Below are positions 9,270 to 18,805 of a stretch of DNA of 64,000 nucleotides, piece after piece. The stretch covers positions 1-64,000 of the forward strand of contig NZ_NHOU01000006.1 in the NCBI RefSeq assembly GCF_002179555.1, written 5' to 3'. The translations under genes were made by a program, and so were the position numbers. The notes beneath the pieces were generated by a model that did not search any database, had not been told where the DNA came from, and saw only the letters and a program-made list of their open reading frames with translations. The DNA comes from Salinicola salarius (GTDB lineage Bacteria > Pseudomonadota > Gammaproteobacteria > Pseudomonadales > Halomonadaceae). Position 1 is the stretch's first letter. Each line of letters opens with the position of its first letter.

Positions 9270-9446
9270 ATGACGGATTGGTCAGATTTTCACCAATTTG
9301 TCGTCAATGCCGAAGCAGCCGGTGAATGGCATGATCGCTGCGCAGGTTGTCCAAATGGTTATCCACAGAAAGTGTGGATGATTGAATCACCGCCCTCGCA
9401 GGAAGCGATGCGCGGTCTCATCGTCGCCCAGTTCATCGTCACATGA
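9270..9446 (+). CDS. Possible small protein with a CxxC motif
   Basis: A 58-codon frame (MTDWSDFHQF... to ...VAQFIVT) lies in the 284 bases between the DUF1820 gene and the SH3-domain gene. A purine-rich ACGAGG at about 9258-9263 could act as a ribosome-binding site. The peptide contains CAGC, a possible metal-binding or redox pair, and two Trp residues near the start. Codon use is less GC-rich than the neighbours. I do not recognise a family, and it may be chance or recently acquired. Confidence 0.35.
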   Translation: MTDWSDFHQFVVNAEAAGEWHDRCAGCPNGYPQKVWMIESPPSQEAMRGLIVAQFIVT

Positions 9447-9495
9447 GCACGAAATGCCCAACCGTTACCGACTAGCCATTTAAGATCACGACGAT

Positions 9496-10113
9496 ATGTT
9501 GAAAATTCGAAATGCAGTCATGGGTTGCGCCTTGGGCGCGGCCCTGTTTTCCGCCTCCGCCGTGGCTCAGGATGGCCACTGGGTCAGTGATTCATTGACC
9601 ACGTTCGTGCGCAGTGGCCCCACCGACGGCTACCGCATCGTGGGAACGCTCACCAGTGGTGATCCCGTTACCGTGCTGCAGACCCAGGGCGACTATACGC
9701 AGGTGCGCGGCCCCGACGGCGACGAGGTATGGGTCCAGTCCCAGTTCATCCAGGACCAACCCAGCGCCCAGCAGCAACTGCCGGCGCTCCAGAAGAAGGT
9801 GGACGAACTGACCACGCGGCTCGATGGCATCGATGACGAGTGGAATCAGCGGGTGGCCGACATGCGCAACGAACTGGAAGGCCGTCAGGCGCAGGTCGAC
9901 GAGCTGCAGGCCACCAATAATCAGCTCAATCAGGCCTATTCTCAGGCGGAGAGCAAGATGCGCGAGATGCAGGCGCGTCTGGATACCCAGGAAGAAGATC
10001 TGCTGATGCGCTACTTCATGTATGGCGGCGGGGTGGCTGGCGCGGGGCTGATCGTCGGCCTGATCGTGCCGCATCTGCCGCGCCGCCGGCGCAAGCGCGA
10101 CCGCTGGTTCTGA
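9496..10113 (+). CDS. YgiM-like protein: signal peptide, SH3b domain, coiled coil, C-terminal membrane anchor
   Basis: A 205-residue envelope protein. Residues 1-25 form a signal peptide ending SASAVAQ. Residues about 26-90 are a bacterial SH3 domain with FVRSGPTDGYRIVGTLTSGDPV and EVWVQSQF. Residues 95-165 are a Gln/Glu-rich coiled coil, then one transmembrane helix (YGGGVAGAGLIVGLIVP) and a short basic tail PRRRRKR. This architecture matches E. coli YgiM and TIGR04211 proteins, probably periplasm-exposed and anchored in the inner membrane. The function is unknown and may involve peptidoglycan. The tpm gene follows after 19 bases. Confidence 0.85.
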   Translation: MLKIRNAVMGCALGAALFSASAVAQDGHWVSDSLTTFVRSGPTDGYRIVGTLTSGDPVTVLQTQGDYTQVRGPDGDEVWVQSQFIQDQPSAQQQLPALQKKVDELTTRLDGIDDEWNQRVADMRNELEGRQAQVDELQATNNQLNQAYSQAESKMREMQARLDTQEEDLLMRYFMYGGGVAGAGLIVGLIVPHLPRRRRKRDRWF

Positions 10114-10132
10114 GCCTGCCTGAGGAGTCGTG

Positions 10133-10765
10133 ATGACCGCCGCGGATTGGTTGCAGCGCTGGCAGGAAGGACGCATCGGGTTTCATCGCGAGATGCCGCA
10201 CCCGGCGCTGGAAAGGCACTGGCCGCGACTCGGGCTGGACGCCGGCGCCAAGATCCTGGTGCCGTTGTGCGGCAAGAGTCGGGACATGCGCTGGCTGGTC
10301 CAGCGCGGTAATCCGGTACTGGGAGTCGAGCTGTCGCCCCTGGCGATCGAGCAGTTCGTGGCGGAAGGCGATCAGCCCGCGCTTCGCTACCGCCGATCCG
10401 GGTTCGAGTGCACGCGGCAGGGGAGCGTCGAGCTGTGGTGTGGCGACTTCTTCCACTTTCAGGTGGATGAAGCGGCCGAGCTGGCGGGCTTCTACGACCG
10501 CGCCGCCCTCATTGCACTACCACCGGCGACGCGTCAACGCTACGCTCACCATCTGGCGCAACTGCTGTTGCCGGGCAAGCGCGGCCTGCTGGTCACCCTG
10601 ACCCATGACGACCCGGAGCGCGGCCCGCCGTTCAGCGTCTCCCACGAGGAAGTCCGGGCGCTGATGGCCCCCAATTTCGAGTTGACGCTGTGCGAGGTAT
10701 CGGAGGCCGAAGATGGCCTGACCGAAAGCGTGTGGCAGTTGGTGAGACGGGGCCCGTCGCTCTAG
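10133..10765 (+). CDS. tpm: Thiopurine S-methyltransferase
   Basis: A 210-residue SAM-dependent methyltransferase of the bacterial TPMT family, which also methylates selenium and tellurium compounds in pseudomonads. The SAM-binding motif ILVPLCGKSRDMRWLVQRGNPVLGVE is diagnostic, and the family's WCGDFF and YDRAALIALPP segments follow. The ATG at 10133 is preceded by GAGGAG at 10122-10127; the GTG directly before it (10130) is less likely. It is 19 bases after the YgiM-like gene, so the two are probably cotranscribed. A long bidirectional hairpin follows at 10844. Confidence 0.93.
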   Translation: MTAADWLQRWQEGRIGFHREMPHPALERHWPRLGLDAGAKILVPLCGKSRDMRWLVQRGNPVLGVELSPLAIEQFVAEGDQPALRYRRSGFECTRQGSVELWCGDFFHFQVDEAAELAGFYDRAALIALPPATRQRYAHHLAQLLLPGKRGLLVTLTHDDPERGPPFSVSHEEVRALMAPNFELTLCEVSEAEDGLTESVWQLVRRGPSL

Positions 10766-10843
10766 TTGTCACCGAGGTGTCGTCCGGTCGTGGTCCCGTG
10801 TGGCGTCGTCCCGGGCTGCCCAAAGCCGAAGCCCGAAACGAGA

Positions 10844-10877
10844 GAACCGCCTGCCACGGTGATGTGGCAGGCGGTTC
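10844..10877. terminator. Bidirectional terminator between tpm and yajG
   Basis: A perfect 14-bp stem (GAACCGCCTGCCAC at 10844-10857, complement at 10864-10877) with a 6-base loop lies between two convergent genes. It is T-rich on both sides (TTCTTCG on plus, TTCTCTCG on minus), so it can serve either direction. Confidence 0.75.
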
Positions 10878-10907
10878 TTCGCATTCGGCGGAGACTTCCG
10901 GGCGGGA

Positions 10908-11501
10908 TCAGCGGGCCAGCAGACTGGCCAGTTGCTGATCGCGGAAGGTACGGTCCAGGGCATTACCCAACAGTTCGCTCACCATGCGGTTGTTGGTATC
11001 CCAGTCCGGCTTCACGGCGTAGCTCTGGGAGCGCTTGGCGGTATAGCGACCGGTGTAGGTGTTGCCGCCATTGACCACTTCCGCCTGGATGATCGCCTGG
11101 AGCTGGGAGGCGTCCAGCAGCGGCTGCTCGGCAGTACTGCGGGCGTAGGCCAGGTCGGTCAGCGTCAGGGTCAGCGAAGGGCCGCCGGCGTTGCTGCTGG
11201 TCGGGTTGAATCCCATGCTGCGCAGGGCGTTTTCCGCCTGGACACGGATCTTGGGAATGACATCATTGGCCTCGACGGTAATCGTCGAGGTTGCCGACGG
11301 GCTGCCCGAGCGCGTGCCGATGACGCTGCTGTCGCGTCCATCGACCACTTCCAGCGAGACCGACTGGCCGCTGCCGGTATGCGAAAAACCGCCGCTGACC
11401 TTGGGACTCACGGACAGAATCTGGGGGCTCTGGGCACAGGCCGCCAGCAGGCCGAGCAACAGCAGTACGGCCAGGCCTTTGAGCACAAACCATTGACGCA
11501 T
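10908..11501 (-). CDS. YajG-family lipoprotein
   Basis: A 197-residue predicted outer-membrane or periplasmic lipoprotein. The start at 11501 gives a classic lipoprotein signal with basic residue, hydrophobic run and lipobox LLAAC; the open frame extends far upstream without coding character. The mature part contains VSGGFSHTGSGQSVSLEVVDGRD and the repeated beta pattern of the YajG/DUF4136-like group. E. coli YajG is 192 residues and of unknown function. GAGAGG about 10 bases upstream is a good ribosome-binding site. It ends facing tpm. Confidence 0.85.
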   Translation of the reverse strand: MRQWFVLKGLAVLLLLGLLAACAQSPQILSVSPKVSGGFSHTGSGQSVSLEVVDGRDSSVIGTRSGSPSATSTITVEANDVIPKIRVQAENALRSMGFNPTSSNAGGPSLTLTLTDLAYARSTAEQPLLDASQLQAIIQAEVVNGGNTYTGRYTAKRSQSYAVKPDWDTNNRMVSELLGNALDRTFRDQQLASLLAR

Positions 11502-11538
11502 AACAGTGAACCTCTCGAGTCGTGGAAACGGCGCGACC

Positions 11539-11544
11539 ATTATA
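11539..11544 (-). promoter_or_regulatory. Candidate -10 element of the yajG-like gene
   Basis: A perfect TATAAT reads on the minus strand, 38 bases upstream of the start codon. No convincing -35 box is found at 16-18 bases upstream, so this is a tentative promoter. Confidence 0.4.
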
Positions 11545-11580
11545 GACGTTGGCCACAAGTTTCCGGAATGCGACGAAGCC

Positions 11581-11614
11581 TCCTGAGGCCGTGACCTAGA
11601 CTGCCGCCTCAGGA
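11581..11614 (-). terminator. Hairpin at the cysA stop codon
   Basis: A 9-bp inverted repeat (TCCTGAGGC 11581-11589 / GCCTCAGGA 11606-11614) includes the cysA stop codon. There is no T-tract, so it is a weak candidate terminator for the sulfate operon. Confidence 0.35.
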
Positions 11615-12739
11615 GACCGACAGCGGCGCCAATGTCTGTGGTCGTGAGGTATCGAAGCGATGCAGACGGCTGGGCTGGGCGAAGAGCCGTTTGCCACGGG
11701 TGATCGCCAGGCGCTCGAAATCCGCATGGCTGATCGTGGCCAGCCACGGTTCGCCCAGCCAGTCCGCCTCCAGCTCGAGGCGAACTTCGGCGCCTACCGG
11801 CACGACGGCCGTGACGCTGACCGGCAAGTGCGCGCGGGGGCTGGGCTGCTCGTCCAGGCGGACTTCGTGGGGCCGCAGCAGCAGTTCCTGACGACCATTC
11901 TCGACGCCGGGTGCCGCCACCCACGCGTTGCCGCAGGTGAGGATTTCCTTCTCGATATCGCCCTCGATCCGGTTGACGTCACCGAGGAACTCGAACACGA
12001 AGCGATTGGCGGGTTGGCGATAGAGCGTATCCGGCGTCGCGATCTGTTCGATCCGGCCGTTGCTCATCACCACCACGCGATCCGACAGTTCCAGCGCCTC
12101 TTCCTGGTCGTGGGTCACGAATAGGCTGGTGAAGTGAAGCTCCTCGTGAAGATGGCGCAGCCAACGGCGCAGCTCCTGGCGTACCTTGGCATCCAGCGCG
12201 CCGAACGGCTCGTCGAGCAGCAGCACATCGGGCTTCAGCGCCAGCGCCCGCGCCAGCGATACGCGCTGCTGTTGCCCGCCGGAGAGCTGGGCCGGGAAGC
12301 GCTCGGCGAAATCCTGGAGTCGGACCATCTCCAGCAGCTGCATTACCCGCGAACGAATCTCGCCGCTCGAAGGTCGCTGCGAGCGCGGCATGGCGGTCAG
12401 TCCGAAAGCGACGTTGTCGAACACGCTCATGTGGCGGAACAGAGCGTAGTGCTGAAACACGAACCCGATGCGCCGATCGCGCACGTGAACTCGCGTCACG
12501 TCGCGTTCGCCGAAATGGATCGAGCCGCTGTCGGCCTGTTCCAGCCCGGCCACGATGCGCAACAGCGTGGTCTTGCCGGAACCGGAGGGGCCGAGCAGGC
12601 CGATCAGTTCGCCATCGTGAATATCGAGATCGATAGGCTCGAGGGCGCGGGTGTGGCCATGGCCCTTGCGACCATGCCCCTTGGAACCATGTCCCTTGTA
12701 ACCATAGGTCTTGTCGATCTGCGAGATGCGGATACTCAT
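11609..12739 (-). CDS. cysA: Sulfate/thiosulfate ABC transporter ATP-binding subunit with a GxKGH repeat insert
   Basis: A 376-residue ATPase energising sulfate uptake by CysT-CysW. Motifs: Walker [10 protein letters not shown]-loop FVFQHYALF, signature LSGGQQQR, Walker B VLLLDEP and the switch histidine in FVTHDQEEA, then a C-terminal TOBE-like regulatory domain. The start MSIRISQI at 12739 overlaps the cysW stop by ATGA. Residues 13-29 are unusual: three five-residue units [15 protein letters not shown] sit between the first strand (DKTYG) and ALEPIDLD, where family members have only a few residues. The repeat is rich in His and Lys and lies just before the Walker A strand. Confidence 0.95.
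   Translation of the reverse strand: MSIRISQIDKTYGYKGHGSKGHGRKGHGHTRALEPIDLDIHDGELIGLLGPSGSGKTTLLRIVAGLEQADSGSIHFGERDVTRVHVRDRRIGFVFQHYALFRHMSVFDNVAFGLTAMPRSQRPSSGEIRSRVMQLLEMVRLQDFAERFPAQLSGGQQQRVSLARALALKPDVLLLDEPFGALDAKVRQELRRWLRHLHEELHFTSLFVTHDQEEALELSDRVVVMSNGRIEQIATPDTLYRQPANRFVFEFLGDVNRIEGDIEKEILTCGNAWVAAPGVENGRQELLLRPHEVRLDEQPSPRAHLPVSVTAVVPVGAEVRLELEADWLGEPWLATISHADFERLAITRGKRLFAQPSRLHRFDTSRPQTLAPLSVS
12659..12703 (-). repeat. Three 15-bp tandem repeats inside cysA
   Basis: The unit reads approximately GACCATGCCCCTTGG on the plus strand. Each copy encodes one GxKGH unit, so copy-number change would keep the reading frame. Confidence 0.8.
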
Positions 12740-13563
12740 GTCGCGGTCTCCCGGCGCGTGGCGCGCCATTCGAGTACGGCCTTGGCGGCCAGCGTCATTA
12801 GCGCCAGCAGTGCCAGCAGCGATGCACTGGTGAAGGCGCCCACAGTGTTGTAGTCCTGATAGAGCTGTTCGACCTGAAGCGGCAGGGTGTTGGTTTCGCC
12901 GCGAATCGCCCCGGCGACCACCGAGACCGCGCCGAACTCGCCGACTGCGCGGGCGTTGGTCAGGATCACGCCGTAGAGCAGGGCGTGACGAATGTTCGGC
13001 AGCGTCACGCGCCGGAAAATCGTCCAGCCGGAAGCGCCCAGCGTCACGGCTGCTTCTTCCTCGCGGGAGCCTTGCGCCTGCATCAGCGGAATCAGCTCGC
13101 GGGCGACGAACGGGCAGGTGACGAACAGCGTGACCAGCACGATGCCCGGCCAGGCGAACATGATCTGGATATCGTGAGCATCAAGCCAGCCGCCGAGCCA
13201 GCCGTTTCGCCCGTAGAGCAGCAGGTAGACCAGGCCGGCGACCACCGGCGAGACGGCAAACGGAATATCGATCAGCGTCTGCAGCAGGCGCCGGCCGGGG
13301 AAATCGAAGCGTGTCACCAGCCAGGCCAGAAACACCCCGAAGACCAGATTGACCGGCACGGTGATCACGGCGACCAGCAGCGTCAGGCCGATGGCGGAGA
13401 GGGTGTAGGCATCGCTCAGGTTCTGCCAGTAGACATCGATGCCGTTCATCAACGCCTGGGCGAAGATCGCCACCAGCGGCAGCAGCAGGAACAGCGCCGT
13501 CAACACCAGGGCGGCCCCGATCAGCAGACGGCGGACACGCGGTGCGTCACCGATCCGTATCAT
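12736..13563 (-). CDS. cysW: Sulfate ABC transporter permease CysW
   Basis: A 275-residue inner-membrane permease with about six transmembrane segments and the EAA-type loop ([24 protein letters not shown]) that docks to CysA. The characteristic [19 protein letters not shown] segment near the C terminus identifies CysW rather than CysT. The start MIRIGDAP at 13563 overlaps the cysT stop. The much longer upstream open frame is antisense noise inside cysT. It forms the channel with CysT. Confidence 0.95.
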   Translation of the reverse strand: MIRIGDAPRVRRLLIGAALVLTALFLLLPLVAIFAQALMNGIDVYWQNLSDAYTLSAIGLTLLVAVITVPVNLVFGVFLAWLVTRFDFPGRRLLQTLIDIPFAVSPVVAGLVYLLLYGRNGWLGGWLDAHDIQIMFAWPGIVLVTLFVTCPFVARELIPLMQAQGSREEEAAVTLGASGWTIFRRVTLPNIRHALLYGVILTNARAVGEFGAVSVVAGAIRGETNTLPLQVEQLYQDYNTVGAFTSASLLALLALMTLAAKAVLEWRATRRETAT

Positions 13564-14417
13564 CAGCCGCGCCCTCCGTGCAGTCGTTTGATGAAGCGGC
13601 CTTGCCACAGATTGATCGCCAGCAGCAGCGCAAGCGAGGTGGCGAGAACGATCGAAGCGACCGCCGAGGCACCGGCGTAGTCGTACTCCTGCAGCTTGAC
13701 GAAGATCATCAGCGAGGTGATCTCGGTTTCGTAGGGCTTGCCGCCGGCAATGAAGATCACGGCGCCGAACTCGCCGAGCGAACGCACGAAGGCGAGCCCG
13801 GTACCGGTGACCAGCGCCGGCCACAGGTAGGGCAGGATCACCCGGCGGAACGCGAGGCTATCGCTGGCGCCGAGCGTCATCGCGGCTTCGTCCACTTCGG
13901 CGGGGAGATCTTCCAGTACCGGCTGCACGGTGCGAACCACGAACGGGATGCTGGTAAAGGCCATCGCCAGGGCGATCCCGATCCAGGTGTAGGAGATCGA
14001 AATGCCCAGCGGCTCCAGCAGTCGTCCGATCCAGCCGTTACTGGAGTAAAGCGTCGCCAGCGTGATCCCCGCCACCGCCGTCGGCAGGGCGAACGGCAGG
14101 TCCATCAGCGCATCGACCAGGCGCTTGCCGGGGAACTCGTAGCGCACCAGCACCCACGCCATCAGCAGCCCGAACGCGGCGTTGAAGATAGCTGCCACGG
14201 CGGCGCCGAAGAGCGTCACGCCATAGCTTGCCAGCAGGCGCGGGTCCGTGATCAAAAACCAGTACTGCGACCAGCTCAACTGCGAGAGCTGCCCCACCAG
14301 ACTGGTCAGGGGCAGCAGCAGAATCAGCGAGACGAAGGTCAGCGAGATGCCGAGCGAGAGACCGAAGCCCGGCAGCACTCGGCGTTCGCGGCGCCAGGTC
14401 AGAGCGTGTGCGATCAT
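13563..14417 (-). CDS. cysT: Sulfate ABC transporter permease CysT (CysU)
   Basis: A 284-residue permease with about six membrane helices. The EAA loop reads [24 protein letters not shown], and the conserved [14 protein letters not shown] and [21 protein letters not shown] segments are those of CysT/CysU. Its start overlaps the end of sbp by four bases and its stop touches the cysW start, giving a tightly coupled sbp-cysT-cysW-cysA operon. Confidence 0.95.
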   Translation of the reverse strand: MIAHALTWRRERRVLPGFGLSLGISLTFVSLILLLPLTSLVGQLSQLSWSQYWFLITDPRLLASYGVTLFGAAVAAIFNAAFGLLMAWVLVRYEFPGKRLVDALMDLPFALPTAVAGITLATLYSSNGWIGRLLEPLGISISYTWIGIALAMAFTSIPFVVRTVQPVLEDLPAEVDEAAMTLGASDSLAFRRVILPYLWPALVTGTGLAFVRSLGEFGAVIFIAGGKPYETEITSLMIFVKLQEYDYAGASAVASIVLATSLALLLAINLWQGRFIKRLHGGRG

Positions 14418-15442
14418 CGGCGCTGAAGCTGATCCAGTTCACCGCCGCTGGCGAAGTGCGTTTCCATCGCCTCGGGCCAACTGCCGAAGACGTCCTCGAC
14501 ACGCAGCAGTTCGGTTTTCGGGAACTGGTCGCTGAACTCCTCGGCCACCTTCTCGTCGTTGACGCGATAGTTGAACCCGGCCAGCAGGCGCTGTGCTTCC
14601 TCGGTGTAGAGGTAGTCGAGATAGCCCTTGGCCAGATCCTCGTTGCCGTTGCGCTCGGCATACTCGTCGACCACGGCGACCGGGAACTCGGCGAGAATGC
14701 TGACCGGCGGTACCACGACTTCGTAGTCGTCCTTGCCGTATTCGTTACGGATGTTGTTGACCTCGGACTCGAAGGTGATCAGCACGTCGCCGATACCGCG
14801 CTCCACGAACGTCGTGGTGGCGCCGCGGCCGCCGGTGTCGAACACCTCGACGTTGCCGAGGAACGTGCTCATGTAATCCTCGATCTTCGCCTCGTCGCCG
14901 TCGAAGGCCTGGTCGGCGTAACCCCATGCTGCCAGATAGGTATAGCGCCCGTTACCCGAAGTCTTGGGATTGGGGAAGACGAGAGAGACATCATCCCGCG
15001 CCAGGTCGTCCCAGTTCTCGATCTGCTTGGGGTTGCCCTTGCGCACCAGGAAGGCGGTCGTGGAGTAGTAGGGCGACGCCTGATTCGGGTAGCGATCCTG
15101 CCAATCCTCGGCGACCAGGCCGGCGTCGGCCAGTACGTTGACGTCGGTCACCTGGTTGAAGGTCACCACGTCGGCACGCAGCCCTTGCATGATCGAGCGG
15201 GCCTGCGTCGAGGAACCGCCGTGGGACTGCTTCACGCTGACGGTCTCGTCGTGCTGGGCCTGCCACCAGTCGATGAACTTCGGATTCACCGCGGCGAACA
15301 GTTCGCGAGCGATGTCATAGGAGGAGTTGAGCAGCTCACGCGGTTCGTCCTGGGCCTGCACGGGCGACAGGGCGCCGAAAGTCAGCGCCAGCCCGACGGC
15401 GGACGCGGTGAACAGCGAGCGAGGCTTGGAAAACCAGGTCAT
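14414..15442 (-). CDS. sbp: Periplasmic sulfate-binding protein
   Basis: A 342-residue binding protein of the sulfate ABC transporter. Residues 1-30 are a Sec signal peptide ending SPVQAQ. The mature protein shows the Sbp/CysP family blocks [38 protein letters not shown] and [21 protein letters not shown], which contribute ligand contacts in known structures. It is the first gene of the operon. The long AT-rich leader before it suggests regulation, most simply by CysB, but no CysB protein is encoded in this window. Confidence 0.95.
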   Translation of the reverse strand: MTWFSKPRSLFTASAVGLALTFGALSPVQAQDEPRELLNSSYDIARELFAAVNPKFIDWWQAQHDETVSVKQSHGGSSTQARSIMQGLRADVVTFNQVTDVNVLADAGLVAEDWQDRYPNQASPYYSTTAFLVRKGNPKQIENWDDLARDDVSLVFPNPKTSGNGRYTYLAAWGYADQAFDGDEAKIEDYMSTFLGNVEVFDTGGRGATTTFVERGIGDVLITFESEVNNIRNEYGKDDYEVVVPPVSILAEFPVAVVDEYAERNGNEDLAKGYLDYLYTEEAQRLLAGFNYRVNDEKVAEEFSDQFPKTELLRVEDVFGSWPEAMETHFASGGELDQLQRR

Positions 15443-15528
15443 GAGTCAGTCCCCTAGGATTTATTGGCAATGGCGGCAAGGCTAAATAAACCAGAATGGA
15501 ATGACAATTCGTTTCAATAGAACTTTTA

Positions 15529-15534
15529 ATTATA
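15529..15534 (-). promoter_or_regulatory. Candidate -10 box of the sulfate operon in an AT-rich leader
   Basis: TATAAT reads on the minus strand 87 bases before sbp, inside a strikingly AT-rich tract (about 15470-15545) in otherwise GC-rich DNA. The expected -35 position (15552-15557) reads CTTATA, far from consensus. That would fit an activator-dependent promoter such as one controlled by CysB. Confidence 0.45.
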
Positions 15535-15603
15535 AATTTGCTCGGTAACTCTATAAGCCCAGACGTGCATGAGTTTGGCACTCCGGCGCGGCAGACGCTG
15601 TGC

Positions 15604-16767
15604 CTACGGTTCGACGCGAGCGGGTCTGCCGAGTCGGCGGAGAGCAAGCAGCCCCAGCAGCGGGCCGGGAAGTAACCACCAGGCGATCGTTGCCTCGAGA
15701 GTGGGTAGCCAAGGCACCAGCAGACCGATCGAGACCGCGGAGATTGCGAACCCGATGGCGTTCTGCAGCGTCAGGGCACTGCCGACCAGCGTGGCGGGGC
15801 AAGCGTTGGCGGAGAGCGCCGAAAATTGCGGCGAATCGATCACCGCGAGCAGGCTCCACGCTGCCAGATACACCACCAGGGCAGCGAAACCGACATGCGG
15901 TGCAATCCAGGGATAGAGCAGGCAGCCTATCACCGAGCCGGCCAGCCCCAGGATCGCGACCCGGCGACTGCCCAGATGCTGGCTCAGCCAGCCGCCGAGC
16001 CAACAGCCCGGGGCGCCGACCGCGATCAGGGCGAACGACAGCATCGATAGCGCTTGGGGAGAAAGGGAAGGGTTGGCCGCGATCAGCAGCAACGGGATCA
16101 GCGTCCAGAGCGTGTAGAGTTCCCACATGTGGCCGAAGTAGGCGCTGGCAGCGCGGCGAAAGTCGGCGATGCGAAAGGCCGCCAGCCCGGCCAGGCGCGA
16201 TGGCGTCGGAGTGGAAGCCCGAGCAAGGGAGGGTGCGTCGCCCAGCCGCCATACGGCGACGCCGGCCAGCAGGGCGAGCAGTGACGCGATCCATAGCGTC
16301 AACTTCCAGTCGCCTCCCCAATCGATGCCGGCCAGCAGGTGGGGCATCGCCGTGCCCAGCACCAGCATCCCGACGAGCCATGCCAGTCCCAGTCCGGCGC
16401 GCCCGGGCGCCCAGCCCACCATCAGTTTCATGCCGATGGGGTAGATGCCGGCCAGCGACAGCCCAGTGATCAGGCGCAACCCGACCGCTGGCCACAGGCC
16501 ACCGGCATAAGGCAGCAGGGCGTTGGAAAGCGCGCCGACCAGACATGCCAGGGAGAACAGTCGGCTGGCTCGAGTGCGATCGGCAAGGCCGCTGAGGCCC
16601 AAGCCGAGCGTCCCCAGCAGGAACCCGAACTGCACCGCACCGGTGAGCCAGCCCAGATCGCCGGTGGCGAGCCCCCACGTCCGCTGGAGATCATCGATCA
16701 CGGCGTTGGGCGTGAACCACAGCGCGGTGCCGAACCACTCGGCGATGGCAATGATGACAATCGACAT
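15604..16767 (-). CDS. MFS transporter
   Basis: A 387-residue major-facilitator protein with about 12 hydrophobic segments. It shows the loop GLSGLADRTRASRLF, equivalent to the MFS motif between helices 2 and 3, and GLSLAGIYPIGMKLMVG in helix 5. The start MSIVIIAIAEWFG at 16767 is chosen because GGGGA lies 7 bases before it; two upstream ATGs at 16788 and 16797 lack such a site. The substrate is unknown. It begins 79 bases after ggt on the same strand. Confidence 0.85.
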   Translation of the reverse strand: MSIVIIAIAEWFGTALWFTPNAVIDDLQRTWGLATGDLGWLTGAVQFGFLLGTLGLGLSGLADRTRASRLFSLACLVGALSNALLPYAGGLWPAVGLRLITGLSLAGIYPIGMKLMVGWAPGRAGLGLAWLVGMLVLGTAMPHLLAGIDWGGDWKLTLWIASLLALLAGVAVWRLGDAPSLARASTPTPSRLAGLAAFRIADFRRAASAYFGHMWELYTLWTLIPLLLIAANPSLSPQALSMLSFALIAVGAPGCWLGGWLSQHLGSRRVAILGLAGSVIGCLLYPWIAPHVGFAALVVYLAAWSLLAVIDSPQFSALSANACPATLVGSALTLQNAIGFAISAVSIGLLVPWLPTLEATIAWWLLPGPLLGLLALRRLGRPARVEP

Positions 16768-16846
16768 CGATTTCCCCGCATCTATCATTCGGATCATCGC
16801 CGCCGGGCGATGGCATGTCTGTCGCCTTCGGATCGCGGGTAGCGGC

Positions 16847-18607
16847 TCAGAGACCCATCGCCGAGGAAGTCGATCGCCGCGGATCGGCACCGCCGGTGAA
16901 GGTACCATCGTCCTCGATCAGGATCGACTGCGCAGCGCCCATCGCCTCCTGCTGGCTGACGGTGTGGCCCATCGCTTCGAGCAGGGCGATTGTGTCCGGG
17001 CTGATGCCATCCTCGATGCGGATCTCGTCCGGCAGCCACTGATCGTGAATGCGCGGCGCGCTGACGGCACTCTGGATATTCATGCCGTGGTCGATCACGT
17101 TCATCACCACCTGCAGCGTGGTGGTGATGATGCGCGAACCACCGGGGCTCCCGGTCACGAGGAAGTTCCTGCCATCCTTCTTGACGATGGTCGGCGTCAT
17201 CGAGGAGAGCATGCGCTTCTCCGGTTCGATCCTGTTGGCTTCGCCGCCGATCAGGCCGTAGGCATTGGGCGTGCCCGGCTTGGCGGAGAAGTCGTCCATC
17301 TCGTTGTTGAGCAAAAAGCCGGCGCCATCGACGACGATGCCCGAGCCGTAGCTGAAGTTGATGGTGTAGGTATTGGAAACCGCCAGTCCGCCGTCGTCGG
17401 CGATCGAGAAGTGGGTGGTCTCGTTGGACTCGTACGGCAGCGGATTGCCGGCGGCGATTTCGCTGCTAGGCGTGGCGCGGTCGATATCGATCTGCTGGCG
17501 CAATTCCTCGGCGTAGGCTTTCGAGGTGATGCCTGAAAGTGGCACATCAACGAAGTCGGTGTCACCGAGATACTCGGCGCGATCGGCGTAGGCGCGTTTC
17601 ATCGCTTCGCTCATGACGTGGATCGTGCGTGCCGAATTGAAGCCCATGGCGTGAATGTCGTAGCCCTCGAGCATGTTGAGCATCTGCACGATGTGGGCGC
17701 CACCGGAAGAGGGCGGGCTCATGGCGTAGACGTCGTAGCCACGATATTGGCCATGCACCGGCTCGCGAATCGTTGGTTGGTAGTCGGCGAGATCCTGCGC
17801 CGTCATCAGGCCATCATGGTTCTGCATCTCGGCCGCGATCAGGCGCGCTGTCTCGCCTTCGTAGAATTCGCGCGGGCCGTTCGCGGCAATTCGCTCGAGC
17901 GTCGCGGCCAGGTCCGGCTGGCGGAACCGCTCGCCGGCGCGATAGAGCGAGCCGTCCGGCTTGAAGAACACCTTGCGCGTCGAATCCCACTGCTTGAGCC
18001 GCTGCTGGGACTGTTCGAGACCTTCGGCGAATCGCGGCGGAATGATGAAGCCTTTATCCGCCAGCCTGATCGCGGGCGCCAGCGCCTCGGCGAGACTCAT
18101 GGTGCCGTACTTATCCAGCGCCAATGCCAGGCCGGCCACGGTGCCGGGCACGCCGGACGCGTTGTGGGTATAGCGGGAAAGCTCGGAAACGGCCTCGCCC
18201 TGTTCGTTCTGGAACATGGTCTCGTAAGCGGCGGCTGGTGCCTTCTCGCGGTAATCGATGGCGATGACGTCACCGCTATTCTCGTCGGAAATCAGCATGA
18301 AGCCGCCACCGCCGATGTTGCCCGATCGGGGCTGGGTCACCGCCAGCGCGAAGCCGGCGGTCACGGCGGCATCGACGGCATTGCCGCCATCGGCCAGCAC
18401 GTCGTGGGCGATCTGCGAGGCCAGATAATGGCTGGTGGCGACCATGCCGTGCTCGCCGAGCTGGGGGTGGAATCGCTCCCCTTCAAGGATCGCCGACTGG
18501 GCATGCGTCGGTGTCGGGACGAGAGTCGATAACACCGTCGTCAGGCAGACGAGGGACAGGGCGACTCCACGGCGAGTGGATGGCGTGGCAGGAATGAAGC
18601 GAGGCAT
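16847..18607 (-). CDS. ggt: Gamma-glutamyltranspeptidase
   Basis: A 586-residue periplasmic N-terminal-nucleophile hydrolase that cleaves or transfers the gamma-glutamyl group of glutathione. It starts at 18607 (MPRFIPATP), with GGAAGGA seven bases upstream; an ATG five codons earlier overlaps that site. Residues about 5-38 form a signal peptide ending THAQ. The self-processing site is NETTHFSIADDGG, with the nucleophile Thr at about residue 397. GSPGGSRIITTTLQVVMN is the conserved C-terminal substrate loop. It is expected to mature into large and small subunits. Confidence 0.95.
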   Translation of the reverse strand: MPRFIPATPSTRRGVALSLVCLTTVLSTLVPTPTHAQSAILEGERFHPQLGEHGMVATSHYLASQIAHDVLADGGNAVDAAVTAGFALAVTQPRSGNIGGGGFMLISDENSGDVIAIDYREKAPAAAYETMFQNEQGEAVSELSRYTHNASGVPGTVAGLALALDKYGTMSLAEALAPAIRLADKGFIIPPRFAEGLEQSQQRLKQWDSTRKVFFKPDGSLYRAGERFRQPDLAATLERIAANGPREFYEGETARLIAAEMQNHDGLMTAQDLADYQPTIREPVHGQYRGYDVYAMSPPSSGGAHIVQMLNMLEGYDIHAMGFNSARTIHVMSEAMKRAYADRAEYLGDTDFVDVPLSGITSKAYAEELRQQIDIDRATPSSEIAAGNPLPYESNETTHFSIADDGGLAVSNTYTINFSYGSGIVVDGAGFLLNNEMDDFSAKPGTPNAYGLIGGEANRIEPEKRMLSSMTPTIVKKDGRNFLVTGSPGGSRIITTTLQVVMNVIDHGMNIQSAVSAPRIHDQWLPDEIRIEDGISPDTIALLEAMGHTVSQQEAMGAAQSILIEDDGTFTGGADPRRSTSSAMGL

Positions 18608-18805
18608 GGAAAGTCCTTCCAATGAATGTTGTTGTCAGTGAGCGAATCGAGATGCGTGGCCAAGACCTGAAGCAGTATAGAAATAGTCGCTTCCAATCGT
18701 CTCGCCGGCCATACCGGCGAGGCGGTTTTGCGTCCGGACCCGCCAAAGGTAGCGATGCGTGCGCTAGAATGAGCGCCAACGGCCAGCCTGCATAAGGATT
18801 CTTTC

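Noticed and set aside
10908-11924. 338-codon frame containing the YajG-like gene
   Set aside because: Only the part from 11501 has a lipoprotein signal and coding character; the rest is antisense to cysA.
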